Shown here: piece by piece, positions 32,335 to 41,323 of the stretch
Layout: each line of letters begins with the position of its first letter
How positions within the stretch are numbered: the first letter of the stretch is position 1
Source of the DNA: an uncultured Clostridia bacterium
GTDB taxonomy: Bacteria; Bacillota; Clostridia; Christensenellales; CAG-314
NCBI GenBank assembly: GCA_934281515.1
Contig: CAKQXG010000001.1
Span: 1 to 61,900 of the forward strand
Length of the DNA: 61,900 nt
Direction: 5' to 3'
Made by a program: the position numbers and the translations under genes
Notes under the pieces: generated by a model
The model's input: the letters and a program-made list of their open reading frames with translations, nothing else
Databases searched by the model: none
What the model was told of the DNA's origin: nothing

Positions 32335-33183
32335 TCAGACAATTTCCACTCCGTGCGGCACGTCTGCAACGACCGTCGAGCGGAAACCTGCACGGCAAAA
32401 AATTTCGCACATTTCCCGCGCTTGTTGTTTGTTGCAGGCAGGCACGAAATAAGCGCTGCCGCTACCGGTCATCACGGGAGACAATTCTCTGCTTTGGGCA
32501 AAAAACAGAAACGGCTCGGCATATTCTGTAAGCCGTGTCACACTTGACTGCAAGCCGTTACTCATCCCGGCACACGCCTCGGTCTGCCTGCCGTTTTGCA
32601 AACAGCGAACAAGTTTATCGTTATCGGAGCTGTCGCCGCCCACATCGTCGAAAATGCGGTAAATGACGGCTGTGTCGCACGACGTATCGAACGTCGTCAA
32701 CATGTACCACATCGGCTTTGCCGCAGAAAAGGGTTCAACGATCTCGCCGCAACCGCCTACGCGAGCATAGCCGCCGCACATCATATACCACACATCGCTA
32801 CCTACGCTTACGGCAATCTGTCGCAACTTGTCGCTGTCTTTCGGAACGTCGTAAAGATTTGCCAATCCGACAAGTACCGCCGCAGCATCGGCAGAAGAAC
32901 CGCCCATGCCTGCGCCAAACGGTATTCCCTTTGAGATGGCAATATCTGCCCCACCCACGTCAAACAATTCAGAAAAACGCACAGCCGCCTTATAAGCGGT
33001 GTTGTCGTATGAAGCAACACAGTCCACACCGTCGACGGTGACAACTTTGTCGGCACGCGGAGACAAAACAACTTCGTCAAACACGTCGACAGAAGTCATT
33101 ACACTGTCAATCAGGTGCATGTTGCCGCGTTTGCCCACCACGTTAAGCGACAGATTCAGTTTTGCATATGCGCGCAGTTTCAT
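32335..33183 (-). CDS. ispE: 4-diphosphocytidyl-2-C-methyl-D-erythritol kinase
   Basis: 282 residues from ATG 33183. GHMP kinase features: AYAKLNLSLNVVGKR at the start, the ATP-binding GIPFGAGMGGSSADAAAVL, and the C-terminal MTGSGSAYFVPA. IspE phosphorylates CDP-ME in the non-mevalonate isoprenoid pathway. No ribosome site precedes the ATG; instead a TATAAT ends six bases before it, with TTGCCA 17 bases further up, so the mRNA may begin at or next to the AUG. It lies between spoIIR and the SPOCS-LysM gene. Confidence 0.93.
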   Translation of the reverse strand: MKLRAYAKLNLSLNVVGKRGNMHLIDSVMTSVDVFDEVVLSPRADKVVTVDGVDCVASYDNTAYKAAVRFSELFDVGGADIAISKGIPFGAGMGGSSADAAAVLVGLANLYDVPKDSDKLRQIAVSVGSDVWYMMCGGYARVGGCGEIVEPFSAAKPMWYMLTTFDTSCDTAVIYRIFDDVGGDSSDNDKLVRCLQNGRQTEACAGMSNGLQSSVTRLTEYAEPFLFFAQSRELSPVMTGSGSAYFVPACNKQQAREMCEIFCRAGFRSTVVADVPHGVEIV

Positions 33184-33189
33184 ATGGCA

Positions 33190-33218
33190 ATTATACCACA
33201 ACACTGCGCGCATGGCAA
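33190..33218 (-). promoter_or_regulatory. Promoter of ispE implying a leaderless mRNA
   Basis: TTGCCA (33213-33218), 17-base spacer, TATAAT (33190-33195), with the ATG only six bases beyond the -10 box and no Shine-Dalgarno sequence. Confidence 0.65.
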
Positions 33219-33220
33219 CA

Positions 33221-34687
33221 CTATATTCTGTTAAATATCACCACTCTAGTATCTTCTTCAAGCGGAGTAGTCAGCGTCGGATTGTTGGCAACAAGATCGG
33301 CTTCGGACATATGCAGGGTTTTGGCAAGGTTCCACAACGTGTCGCCTTTTTTGGCAAGGCACACTTCTATCGCCGCACGCTCACTGTTGTCATACGGTTT
33401 TTCTTCCACCGACGAAATCACGCCAAAGCTGACGTTTTTACCACCTACGATATCCGCCCACAACTGCACGCGCAATCCGTTACCGCGCTCGGCAACCACT
33501 TCGCCAACGGCAACGCTGGCGCCGCAAGTACAGTCGGGACTTATATACGGCACGTCGAACGTCTCGGCAAAAGGCAATTCCTTTGTTTCTCCGCGGAAGC
33601 CGACTTCGCCGTCCGCTTTGTACAGCAATGTTGCCGTCACGTAGCCTTCCACGGTTACGGTTTTGTCGCCGCCCTTGCACGCCGTTACCGTTGCGCCTAC
33701 GTTTACAGCGCCGACAAGTCCGTCGTCTGCAGAAAAACCGAGTTTTCGTTCTTCGTGCGTACTGCCGCAAGGCAACGTCGTCTCTACCGTGGCACGCTCG
33801 GCGATGTAGTCGCACGTGGTCGAATACAGATCGGTAACGATGTCCACGGGTTGTACAACCGTAGCTTCGATTTGCATTTCGGCTTGCATTTCCAGCGAGA
33901 AGGCAGTATTGCCACCTTCGTCGGAGATATCCAGACGCACCTTGGTCGCCTTTATTGTTGCTGCAAAATTAAGTTGTTGCTCGGCATTGATGTCGGGCGC
34001 GTCCAGCTCTCTCGTCCAACCGAACGGAAAGTTGTCAACTACAAGATTGCCTTCCGACATATACGTAAGCCGCCCCACGCCGTTGCCGCTGACGGTCAAC
34101 ACGCCGTCCGACACAGAATAGTCAGTAACTTCCAGGCGACTTTCGGCAAGCAACACCGACGAAATAGTTGCCGACGATGTAAGCTCCCTGTCCACGGTAA
34201 ACGGAATACGCAACACGTTAGCATAGGTCATGGCTTCTACCTTGTCGGTTTTGACAAACACGTCTTCGCCGCCGACCACGTAAGTGGTATTGTCAGACAC
34301 ATACCCGTATGCGCGCACCTCGGACAAAATATTGATTGTCGCGGTATTGGCATTGGTCTCCACGTTGGTGTCGACGGTGATTACTTCAAATACGATTTTG
34401 TCTCCGCTACCAAGTCGCTCGGTAGTGACGGAAGAAGCAAAGTCTGCGCCAAAGTTGGCACTTTGCAGGCTAGTACCGTCCGAATAAAGCAGTTTAACTG
34501 TCGTTTTGCCGTAAAAAGTGATTTCCTTTCCCGAAATGTCGTAACCTGACACGACGTTGTCAACGCCTACCGAAACAACATCCGCAATCTCGTTGCGCAC
34601 CGACACACGCACGCTTTGTGCGGTTTGTGTTTTACCGAGAAACCTTTTTGCCACAAATGTTTTGTTGTCGTAATCGATGTTTGCCAT
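33221..34687 (-). CDS. SPOCS/DUF3794 and LysM-domain spore protein
   Basis: 488 residues from ATG 34687, GGAGG upstream. At least two, probably three, SPOCS (DUF3794) repeats: about 30-130 (TVKLLYSDGTSLQSANFGAD), 150-270 and 295-400 (GYVTATLLYKADGEVGFRGE, ELPFAETF). The last ~45 residues form a LysM domain (VCLAKKGDTLWNLAKTLHMS, ADLVANNP). No signal peptide. The layout is that of SafA/SpoVID-type coat-cortex morphogenetic proteins of Clostridia, in which LysM binds peptidoglycan and SPOCS mediates coat assembly. It stands beside spoIIR/sleB/ypeB. Confidence 0.85.
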   Translation of the reverse strand: MANIDYDNKTFVAKRFLGKTQTAQSVRVSVRNEIADVVSVGVDNVVSGYDISGKEITFYGKTTVKLLYSDGTSLQSANFGADFASSVTTERLGSGDKIVFEVITVDTNVETNANTATINILSEVRAYGYVSDNTTYVVGGEDVFVKTDKVEAMTYANVLRIPFTVDRELTSSATISSVLLAESRLEVTDYSVSDGVLTVSGNGVGRLTYMSEGNLVVDNFPFGWTRELDAPDINAEQQLNFAATIKATKVRLDISDEGGNTAFSLEMQAEMQIEATVVQPVDIVTDLYSTTCDYIAERATVETTLPCGSTHEERKLGFSADDGLVGAVNVGATVTACKGGDKTVTVEGYVTATLLYKADGEVGFRGETKELPFAETFDVPYISPDCTCGASVAVGEVVAERGNGLRVQLWADIVGGKNVSFGVISSVEEKPYDNSERAAIEVCLAKKGDTLWNLAKTLHMSEADLVANNPTLTTPLEEDTRVVIFNRI

Positions 34688-34715
34688 ATTTACCTCCGCT
34701 GTACGGTTGTTAATC

Positions 34716-34744
34716 ATCATATAATATGTCACACGGTCAGACAA
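34716..34744 (-). promoter_or_regulatory. Promoter of the SPOCS-LysM gene
   Basis: TTGTCT (34739-34744), 17-base spacer, TATGAT (34716-34721). It may instead be a sporulation sigma promoter; only the vegetative-type match is visible. Confidence 0.5.
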
Positions 34745-34935
34745 TATAACTCCGTCGGCAAGTCCGACCAATATACAGACCGTTATTTATTGCCGATAAT
34801 CCCGATTACAGCCAGGATTATTGGTAGATATAATACGTTCGCTTGCTTTCCGCAATACGATTTTCCGAAAGATACCGTTTTACAAGAATCTTTTTTATTT
34901 GTGAAATTTTTTCAAATTTTTCGTTTGTTCAATGA

Positions 34936-35100
34936 TATTTTAAGGTACAATACGTACAATAAGGGCGTAAAAGGGAACGCGGTATTATCTCCTCCCGCGT
35001 TCGGGTCCATCTCACCCGAACCCTTTACACATTTTTTCTCCTCTTTGATCGTTGGCACGTCGAACCGCACACTCGGCGTGCCGGACGACCAAAAAGCTAC
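34936..35100 (+). promoter_or_regulatory. Structured leader of the HtrA-like gene
   Basis: A TACAAT at 34945-34950 may be the -10 box, with a weak -35. The leader then contains nested stems: GTAAAAGGG (34966-34974) with CCCTTTAC (35021-35028) enclosing AACGCGG/CCGCGTT (34975-34981, 34995-35001) and TCGGGT/ACCCGA (35001-35006, 35014-35019). A further stem is GGCACG/CGTGCC (35053-35058, 35077-35082). No riboswitch class is recognised. The remainder of the 34745-34935 spacer is AT-rich and featureless. Confidence 0.5.
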
Positions 35101-35113
35101 GGAGGCGATATAA

Positions 35114-36160
35114 TTGAAGAAGTCTTACAAGTTGATAATTTCAGCTGTATGCATGCTGTTGGTAATTGCGCTAGCCGCTGTGTTTGGCGGTTGTTCGCTA
35201 GGTGACTACATTATCTCAGGCAACGGCAATGGCAGCTACGGCGACTACACTCAAGTAAACCTTAATCTGGGCAATTTCAGCAATGACGACGAAGGCGCGT
35301 CCACCGAAAAGGTTGCGGCGGTTGCCATGACGGCAACATACGTTGTCAATTGCCAGATAACATTCAGCTATACAAGCCAATCGATGGGTTGGCCGTACGG
35401 CGGAATCTACTCCAAGACGGAAACTGGCAAGTCGTCGGCAGGCGGCACCGGCTTTGTGATTAGCAAAGATGGTTACATGATAACCAATGCCCACGTAATA
35501 AACGTGGAAGACTGGTCGGACTACAAAAACTTTGAAATTGTCTCGCGCGAAATACGCGTGGCTCGCGAAGGATTCGACGAAAGCTACACCTGTACGATAA
35601 TTGCTTACAACGAGCAACTTGACCTTGCACTGCTCAAGATTGACACCAACGGCAAAGACGTAACGTTCAACAATTACCTGCCTTTTTACCGGTTTGGCGA
35701 AACGGCAACCGATGACACCGACACGTTGCACTACGGCGAAACAGCCATTGCAGTTGGCAATGCCAACGGATACGGCATCAGCGTTACAAAGGGCGTTGTA
35801 TCCTCACCGTTGCGCAAGTTCCAAAACAGCGACGGCACCATTACACAGGCAATACAGACCGACGCCGCAATCAACCCCGGCAATTCCGGCGGACCGTTAC
35901 TTAATGCATTTGCCGCAGTTATCGGCGTAAACAGCTTTAAAATCGTAACGACCAACACCGAAAACATGGGCTACGCCATCCCCGCATATGTCGTGACGGA
36001 CTTTATCGACAGCCTTGTTGACGGCACTTACGACACGGCGAACACCACATCGGCAACACACGGCGAGGCATTCAGCGGCAAAGTCGACGGACTTGTTTAC
36101 TATGTGGCAACTACACGCGCATACACCGCAGACAGTAGCAATATCGTTGCCTGCAACTAG
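35114..36160 (+). CDS. HtrA/trypsin-like serine protease lipoprotein
   Basis: 348 residues with a TTG start at 35114, eight bases after GGAGG. A lipoprotein signal ends in AAVFGGC, Cys27 being the lipid anchor. A disordered Asn/Gly-rich stretch (about 30-65) follows, then a trypsin fold with the catalytic triad His127 (ITNAHVI), Asp170 (LDLALLKID) and Ser258 (NPGNSGGPLL). There is no PDZ domain, unlike DegP/HtrA, so substrate selection must differ. It should act at the outer face of the membrane in protein quality control or signalling. Monocistronic, with a structured leader and a very strong terminator. Confidence 0.9.
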   Translation: MKKSYKLIISAVCMLLVIALAAVFGGCSLGDYIISGNGNGSYGDYTQVNLNLGNFSNDDEGASTEKVAAVAMTATYVVNCQITFSYTSQSMGWPYGGIYSKTETGKSSAGGTGFVISKDGYMITNAHVINVEDWSDYKNFEIVSREIRVAREGFDESYTCTIIAYNEQLDLALLKIDTNGKDVTFNNYLPFYRFGETATDDTDTLHYGETAIAVGNANGYGISVTKGVVSSPLRKFQNSDGTITQAIQTDAAINPGNSGGPLLNAFAAVIGVNSFKIVTTNTENMGYAIPAYVVTDFIDSLVDGTYDTANTTSATHGEAFSGKVDGLVYYVATTRAYTADSSNIVACN

Positions 36161-36250
36161 ATTTTGCGACAAGGGACAACAAAGTCGCCCCTCATAAGAC
36201 GAGCGGCATTGCTGAAACTTGCGATACTACACATATTTTTCTCTTCCTCC

Positions 36251-36284
36251 GAAAACGGGGTCAGCCAAAGCTGACCCCGTTTTC
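36251..36284. terminator. Strong terminator after the HtrA-like gene
   Basis: A perfect 15-bp stem (GAAAACGGGGTCAGC / GCTGACCCCGTTTTC) with a 4-base loop and TTTTC end; symmetric A/T flanks let it work from either side. Confidence 0.92.
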
Positions 36285-36409
36285 TCATGTGTAAGTGTAA
36301 TTTGTTTATATAACGTTACCTGTGTTGTGTAGCGAAAAGACGGCTTACATGCTCTGTTAAAACTCCGAATGTAAGTTTCGTCATCTTTAATCGATTTACA
36401 TTGCAGACA

Positions 36410-37309
36410 TTACAATGCCGCCACTCGCAAATTGACGTTACGTATTTTATCGTTGACGCAATAAGCATATCCCTCGAGAAAATTGTCGGTTCTGTCAGAC
36501 AATCCCATGTCGCGTACGGCTTGTTGCAATACGGCACAGATATTTTCCACCAAAGGCGGCGTTTGTTCAAGCGGCATACGGACAAGACTGTCGGTAAGCG
36601 CAGACAACTCATTCAACACAGGCAGTTGTGACAATCCGCGGTGCGCCCATTTGTAGTAAGGTTTGTATTTACCGCACAGCAAATACGCCGCGCCGATTGC
36701 ACTGTCGACAAATCCCGCCAATGCCTGACTTGCCGCAACGTATTCGCCGCGAGCAAGACAGCGTGGCAAATTGTACTGTCCGCTTTGCGCCGCCGCAAGC
36801 AATGCGCATGCCAGCTTTTTGAGCCGAATGTCGTTCGGACGAGCAAACAATTTGTTGCGAATGTCTGTAAAAAGACCATACGTATCGCAAAAAATGCGAC
36901 CGTTTGTAGCTTCGGCAAGGTACTCGTCGTCGATCGCCATCCACTCGAAGTCAGTTTCGGGCAAGCGATTGCCGATGTAGTAAGCGTAAAACTCGCTCAC
37001 TGTATGTACCCCTTTACCGACAAACATACCGCCGTTGACATCGGTCGTTCCGCCGTGTTCACGTACCAGTTTAGTATATGCGCGCGACATGCGAAATCCG
37101 TACTTGTCGTAGTCCTCGTCGGTAAGCCACAGACAAAAACCTACGCCGAAGTCGTGATCGCGCGACAACTCGTCGTCAAACCCGAAACATTCCGAGCCGT
37201 GCCCCACAAGTCCTGTAGCAACTCTGTCGACACATTCGGCAAATTGCGTTTCAAGCATTTGTTTGCCGTACCGCTCGTAAAACAGTTGAGCCTCATCCAA
37301 CCCCTTCAT
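36410..37309 (-). CDS. DUF4037 nucleotidyltransferase-fold protein
   Basis: 299 residues, cytoplasmic. The N-terminal half has the nucleotidyltransferase-like signature GLVGHGSECFGFDDELSRDHDFGVGF (here with paired Asp at DHD), then FCLWLTDEDYDKYG; the C-terminal half is helical (DUF4037). The stop/start junction with the TPR gene is an ATGA overlap (37306-37309), so the proteins are made together. The fold suggests nucleotide transfer to a small molecule or protein, but no substrate is known. It resembles aminoglycoside-type nucleotidyltransferases only in the core. Confidence 0.8.
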   Translation of the reverse strand: MKGLDEAQLFYERYGKQMLETQFAECVDRVATGLVGHGSECFGFDDELSRDHDFGVGFCLWLTDEDYDKYGFRMSRAYTKLVREHGGTTDVNGGMFVGKGVHTVSEFYAYYIGNRLPETDFEWMAIDDEYLAEATNGRIFCDTYGLFTDIRNKLFARPNDIRLKKLACALLAAAQSGQYNLPRCLARGEYVAASQALAGFVDSAIGAAYLLCGKYKPYYKWAHRGLSQLPVLNELSALTDSLVRMPLEQTPPLVENICAVLQQAVRDMGLSDRTDNFLEGYAYCVNDKIRNVNLRVAAL

Positions 37310-38088
37310 AGGTTACCCCCGTAGATTTCTGCGGCAATTTCCTTCAGGGCTTCGGCTTGCATATCCAATCCGAACTCGGCAAACACGGGGTAGCACTTGG
37401 TCAACGCAAATGCGTAGTTGCCGTCACGCACGATGTTTTCGTCACAGAGTACAGTCCATGCTTCATCCAGCACTTGTAACGATTTTTGCGTATCGTTGTA
37501 CTTTTTTCGATACAATTCCGCAAGCAGACACATGCTGACGGCAATGTCATACAAGTGATTGTCTTCTTTTCTCAACAACTCGACGGCACGCATAAGATTG
37601 CTTTCTGCATTGTCGTACATTCCGCACAGATACTGCGTGCTTGCCAGGTTGTTGACAAATGCCGCGTATTCGTAACTGTCCGTTGCGTTGTTGCGTCTGA
37701 ACGCGTCGTCAACGTGGGCAAACACCGCCATAGCACGATCGAACATACCGTATGCGCCGAGAGTTGTGGCTATATTTACGGCAACGGTCTCGCCCGACAC
37801 AGTACCCTCGACATCAAGTTCGGCAAGTAGTTGCAATGCTTTTTCGCATGCAACAACAGCCTTATCCTTGTCGCCAAGCCGTCTGTAAAAGCCGATTTGC
37901 TCGTTTGTAACAGTCAGCAAACCGCGTTTATCACCCAGCGCGGCGGCCTCCTCTGCCCAGTAATCCAGGCACCGTTCGGCACCCGACATGTCGTTTGTAT
38001 TCAAGAATCCGTCCAGCTTTGTCAAAAATCTGCCTACGTTTATGCGCTCGGCAAGTTCGTTGTCGCAACACTTGCACCCAAATTGCAT
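37306..38088 (-). CDS. TPR-repeat protein paired with DUF4037
   Basis: 260 residues from ATG 38088 with AGAGGTG. Four cysteines near the N-terminus are grouped (FGCKCCDNEL). From about residue 20 onwards the protein consists of TPR-like helix pairs (GFLNTNDMSGAERCLDYWAE, FYRRLGDKDKAVVACEKALQ, ATTLGAYGMFDRAMAVFAHV, CGMYDNAESNLMRAVELLRK, YNDTQKSLQVLDEAWTVL). It is coupled to the downstream DUF4037 protein and likely its partner or regulator. Own consensus promoter. Confidence 0.8.
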   Translation of the reverse strand: MQFGCKCCDNELAERINVGRFLTKLDGFLNTNDMSGAERCLDYWAEEAAALGDKRGLLTVTNEQIGFYRRLGDKDKAVVACEKALQLLAELDVEGTVSGETVAVNIATTLGAYGMFDRAMAVFAHVDDAFRRNNATDSYEYAAFVNNLASTQYLCGMYDNAESNLMRAVELLRKEDNHLYDIAVSMCLLAELYRKKYNDTQKSLQVLDEAWTVLCDENIVRDGNYAFALTKCYPVFAEFGLDMQAEALKEIAAEIYGGNL

Positions 38089-38167
38089 AATGCACCTCTG
38101 TTGTATACTGTCCGCACACGCCCCCTTTACCAAACGCGTCCGTGCAGACAAACATTCTTCAGATAAC

Positions 38168-38197
38168 ATTATACAATCAACCGCCGTATTGTGTCAA
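38168..38197 (-). promoter_or_regulatory. Promoter of the TPR-DUF4037 operon
   Basis: TTGACA (38192-38197), 18-base spacer, TATAAT (38168-38173). The -35 box overlaps the end of the glmU-like gene. Confidence 0.8.
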
Positions 38198-38793
38198 TCG
38201 CCGGACAGATACTTGTGCGCACGCCCTTCCTTGACAACCACGTAACTACGCCCGATAAGAAACGCACCGTCGGGCGCATCCTTGTCCACCGTGGTACCGC
38301 ATGCAACAAAACAATTGTTGCCGATGTGTAACGGAGCGACAAGATTGCTGTTGCACCCGATAAAACAGTTGTTGCCAACCTTTGTGCGATGCTTGGTTTT
38401 GCCGTCGTAGTTGACAAAAATCACGCCGCAACCGACGTTGGTGTCACTGCCCACCTCGGCATCCCCGATGTAAGCCAGATGTGCAGCCTTGACTCTGTCG
38501 GCAAGTCTGCTACGTTTGACTTCGACAAAGTTGCCAACGCGGCAATCGTTCCCGACAACGGCACCGTCACGCAAGTGTGCGTATGGGCCTACAACACAGT
38601 TATCGCCCACCGTACAATCGGTCAGCCGAGAAGCACGCACCTGTGTGTATTGTCCGATGACAGAGTTGCATATGTAGCAAAAACTGCCAACCGTACAGCC
38701 TTTTTTCAGCACGGAGTTGCCCTTGATCACGGCAAACGGCTCGACGGTAACGCCATCCTCCACCACGACCGAAGGGTCGATGATATATTGCAA
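38194..38793 (-). CDS. Stand-alone GlmU-type acyltransferase domain
   Basis: 199 residues, TTG start at 38793 with AAGGAG. The whole protein is a left-handed beta-helix matching the C-terminal half of GlmU: GPYAHLRDGAVVGNDCRVGN, FVEVKRSRL, the catalytic-loop-like AHLAYIGDAEVGSDTNVGCG and FVNYDGKTKHRTKVGNNCFI, and IGRSYVVVKEG at the end. The His of AHLAYIGDA corresponds to the acetyltransfer base. The N-terminal uridylyltransferase domain (about 230 residues, GTRM...SDLPK) is missing. It may supply GlcN-1-P acetylation with a separate uridylyltransferase, or be a paralogue for another sugar. Confidence 0.85.
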   Translation of the reverse strand: MQYIIDPSVVVEDGVTVEPFAVIKGNSVLKKGCTVGSFCYICNSVIGQYTQVRASRLTDCTVGDNCVVGPYAHLRDGAVVGNDCRVGNFVEVKRSRLADRVKAAHLAYIGDAEVGSDTNVGCGVIFVNYDGKTKHRTKVGNNCFIGCNSNLVAPLHIGNNCFVACGTTVDKDAPDGAFLIGRSYVVVKEGRAHKYLSGD

Positions 38794-38900
38794 AAAGTTC
38801 TCCTTGTACTATTTTAGTCGGCAATACAGTGTTTGAATCAACAAACCATCAACGACAAAACGCCTTATGCCGATTGAGTACGTGCGCTGTATTACTACAA

Positions 38901-41156
38901 TTACACCAATTTACACACCAGCACAGTCATGTCGTCTGCCGCTTTGTTATGCACCTGTTTAAGTGCCTTGTTGATAATATCTTCGGCAATGCTTTGCGGA
39001 TTAGTCAGCGTTGTATTGCGGAAGATTTCCGCCAATGCGTTGATATCGTGGAAACAATCGGTCACCCCGTCGGTAAACAACACGGCGTAGTCACCTGAAT
39101 GCATCGCCTTTTTGGTAACGGACGGATGCATTTCGTCCAATACGCCCAGTGGCAAACTGCTACCGGACACAATCTCCACCTTGTCTCCGCACCGCACAAG
39201 TCCGTTAGTCGCACCAAGCTTGATAAAGTCGGCCAACCCATTGTACAGGTCGACAACCATCATGTCCACGGCGCAAAAAACTTCGTTTCCGCAACCAGTA
39301 AGCAACTTGTTGACGCATGTCAGTATTACGTCGCTGTCAAACCCTGCACGATAAAAACTCTCCACAAGGTCGATGGATGCCGACGACATTTCTTCGGCGC
39401 GAACACCGCTACCCATACCGTCGCAAAGCGCGACTATACACTTGCCGTTGTCGGTATTTATTACGCTGTGAGTGTCGCCCGACAGCGCACTGCCCTCCTT
39501 TGTGACAGAAGCAATGCCGTACACCGCCTCAAAACGCGGTTTAGCGCAAAGTATCACCGTATTCCAGTCGGGACTGTCGGTTGCTTCTATTCGTTGCACC
39601 TTCATTGGTTGATTGACAACGGCGGACGTCACTTGTTCCACTACATCGGCGTCGGTATCACGTGCGGAAACGGTGGCAAATACCAATGGCAAGCCATACT
39701 GTTGCATCACCGTTGCTCCGATACACATCACGTTGTGGAACACAAGTCTGTCCACAAGGTCGGCTTCCTTGTCACTGTCGGTCACGGCTTTGGTTTTCGC
39801 CTCACCCGCAAGTTGCAACAGTAAACCCGACACGCCGCCCATTTGTTCGCCCACAAGCGTACGACTGTTGTCGGCTTGCTCCGTTCTGTTGACATACTCG
39901 GCGTAGTTTTTGGCACGTTCGTTGATTTGCGATATAATGCCCGACACACGTTCACACCGCATAGATAACGACGGCGAAACGTCCAGAATAGTACACTTAC
40001 CGCGTTTAACAGCACAAACTGTCATATTTAACAGACTTTGTTCGGTGTCTTGCAGTTGCTCTCGCCAACAAGTCGTACGTAGATTGCATCTACTGCAAAC
40101 TTCTTCCGATACTTGCCTGACCATTGCCTTTTCGGCGTCATCGGCAGACACACGCCCGGACGAAACGGAATAAAACGCATTGCGCATAGACAGGAAAATA
40201 TCCGACAGTCGATACAGGCGCCCAGACAACGCCATGCCCAATTTGTGACTGACGGCCGTGCCAAGATACCTGTCAGAACCGCCGCAAACGGTATCCTTTA
40301 TACGACGATATACACGCCCCGGAATTACAATATATGCCAGCACCGAAGTGGCGGTAGGGATAAACACAATAGTATCGAATCTGCCGTGAAGATTGAAGAA
40401 ATACGACACTACAACATCGGCTGCAACCACCGACAAAGCGCACACATACCTGTTTACACGTATCAGACTTACCGCCGCAAGCGCAACGACAACACAACAC
40501 ACGGCAAATTGCAATTGCCCGATAGCAGCCAGATTGCCTACTGCGGCAACCGAAGCGCACACAAACGCAGTTTCGTCATTAAACGCCGACACACAAAATA
40601 GTACGGCAAAAGGCATAACGAAATATATCGGCTGAAACTGCCACAGCGTAAAGCAAGACAAACAGTAACTTGCCGCCACTCCGTACAGCGCGATACAAAC
40701 TTTTTCGTCGGTAGCGGGTCGATAGTTAAGTCCTTTGACAAACACCGCGCGATACATGTATATGGATACGTATCCGAAGGCAATACCTACAACCACATAC
40801 AACGCTTTGAAACACAAATCGGTGTAACCGACAAAACCATACGCCAAATAAAACGTATTGGCAAGTAACATGTACAACAGCAATGCGCCCTTACCGATTT
40901 TGCGCTTGGCAAGCTTGTGTATATACACAAACGTCATGATGACCGCTGCGCGAACGCCTGCGTGCATAAGACTGTTTGTGCCGTCAACAAGAGACGAGGC
41001 CACATACAGCACGCATGCGACTACAGGATTTGTGGCATATACGGCACCGACAAATGCACCGAAAGACAATGCACCACCCAAGATTTTTGCTCCGCCGAGC
41101 ACCGTTGCGGTATACACCGCGTACAACCACACTGTTTTAGCCGATAGTTTTTTCAT
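38901..41156 (-). CDS. spoIIE: Stage II sporulation protein E
   Basis: 751 residues, ATG at 41156 with GGGGGA. Ten or so membrane helices in the first ~300 residues, a middle FtsZ-binding/oligomerisation region (about 310-520) with a CSRCNLRTTCW cysteine cluster, and a C-terminal PP2C-type SpoIIE phosphatase (about 540-751) with ALCDGMGSGVRAEEMS, VLFTDGVTD and DDMTVLVCKLV. SpoIIE sits at the polar septum and dephosphorylates SpoIIAA to activate sigma-F. A 0A-box-like sequence upstream fits Spo0A control. It is slightly shorter than the Bacillus protein (827). Confidence 0.95.
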   Translation of the reverse strand: MKKLSAKTVWLYAVYTATVLGGAKILGGALSFGAFVGAVYATNPVVACVLYVASSLVDGTNSLMHAGVRAAVIMTFVYIHKLAKRKIGKGALLLYMLLANTFYLAYGFVGYTDLCFKALYVVVGIAFGYVSIYMYRAVFVKGLNYRPATDEKVCIALYGVAASYCLSCFTLWQFQPIYFVMPFAVLFCVSAFNDETAFVCASVAAVGNLAAIGQLQFAVCCVVVALAAVSLIRVNRYVCALSVVAADVVVSYFFNLHGRFDTIVFIPTATSVLAYIVIPGRVYRRIKDTVCGGSDRYLGTAVSHKLGMALSGRLYRLSDIFLSMRNAFYSVSSGRVSADDAEKAMVRQVSEEVCSRCNLRTTCWREQLQDTEQSLLNMTVCAVKRGKCTILDVSPSLSMRCERVSGIISQINERAKNYAEYVNRTEQADNSRTLVGEQMGGVSGLLLQLAGEAKTKAVTDSDKEADLVDRLVFHNVMCIGATVMQQYGLPLVFATVSARDTDADVVEQVTSAVVNQPMKVQRIEATDSPDWNTVILCAKPRFEAVYGIASVTKEGSALSGDTHSVINTDNGKCIVALCDGMGSGVRAEEMSSASIDLVESFYRAGFDSDVILTCVNKLLTGCGNEVFCAVDMMVVDLYNGLADFIKLGATNGLVRCGDKVEIVSGSSLPLGVLDEMHPSVTKKAMHSGDYAVLFTDGVTDCFHDINALAEIFRNTTLTNPQSIAEDIINKALKQVHNKAADDMTVLVCKLV

Positions 41157-41184
41157 GATGTCCCCCGACAGCGGTTTTTACCTA

Positions 41185-41249
41185 ATAGTACACCACAAAA
41201 GAACTCAAATTTTGACTACGTTTGCCATTATTTGCAACAATTTGTCGAA
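41185..41249 (-). promoter_or_regulatory. spoIIE control region with a 0A-box-like site
   Basis: TACTAT (41185-41190, minus strand) could be the -10 box, without a good -35 at 17 bases. TGTCGAA reads on the plus strand at 41243-41249, about 65-70 bases upstream of the predicted start, and is a perfect 0A-box core. spoIIE promoters are classically activated by phosphorylated Spo0A. Confidence 0.45.
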
Positions 41250-41323
41250 TTTTGGACAAGCGGCAATGCGACGGCAAGCCAACAAATCCAACGGTGCAAC
41301 GAACAGTTGTACTACCTTACAAA

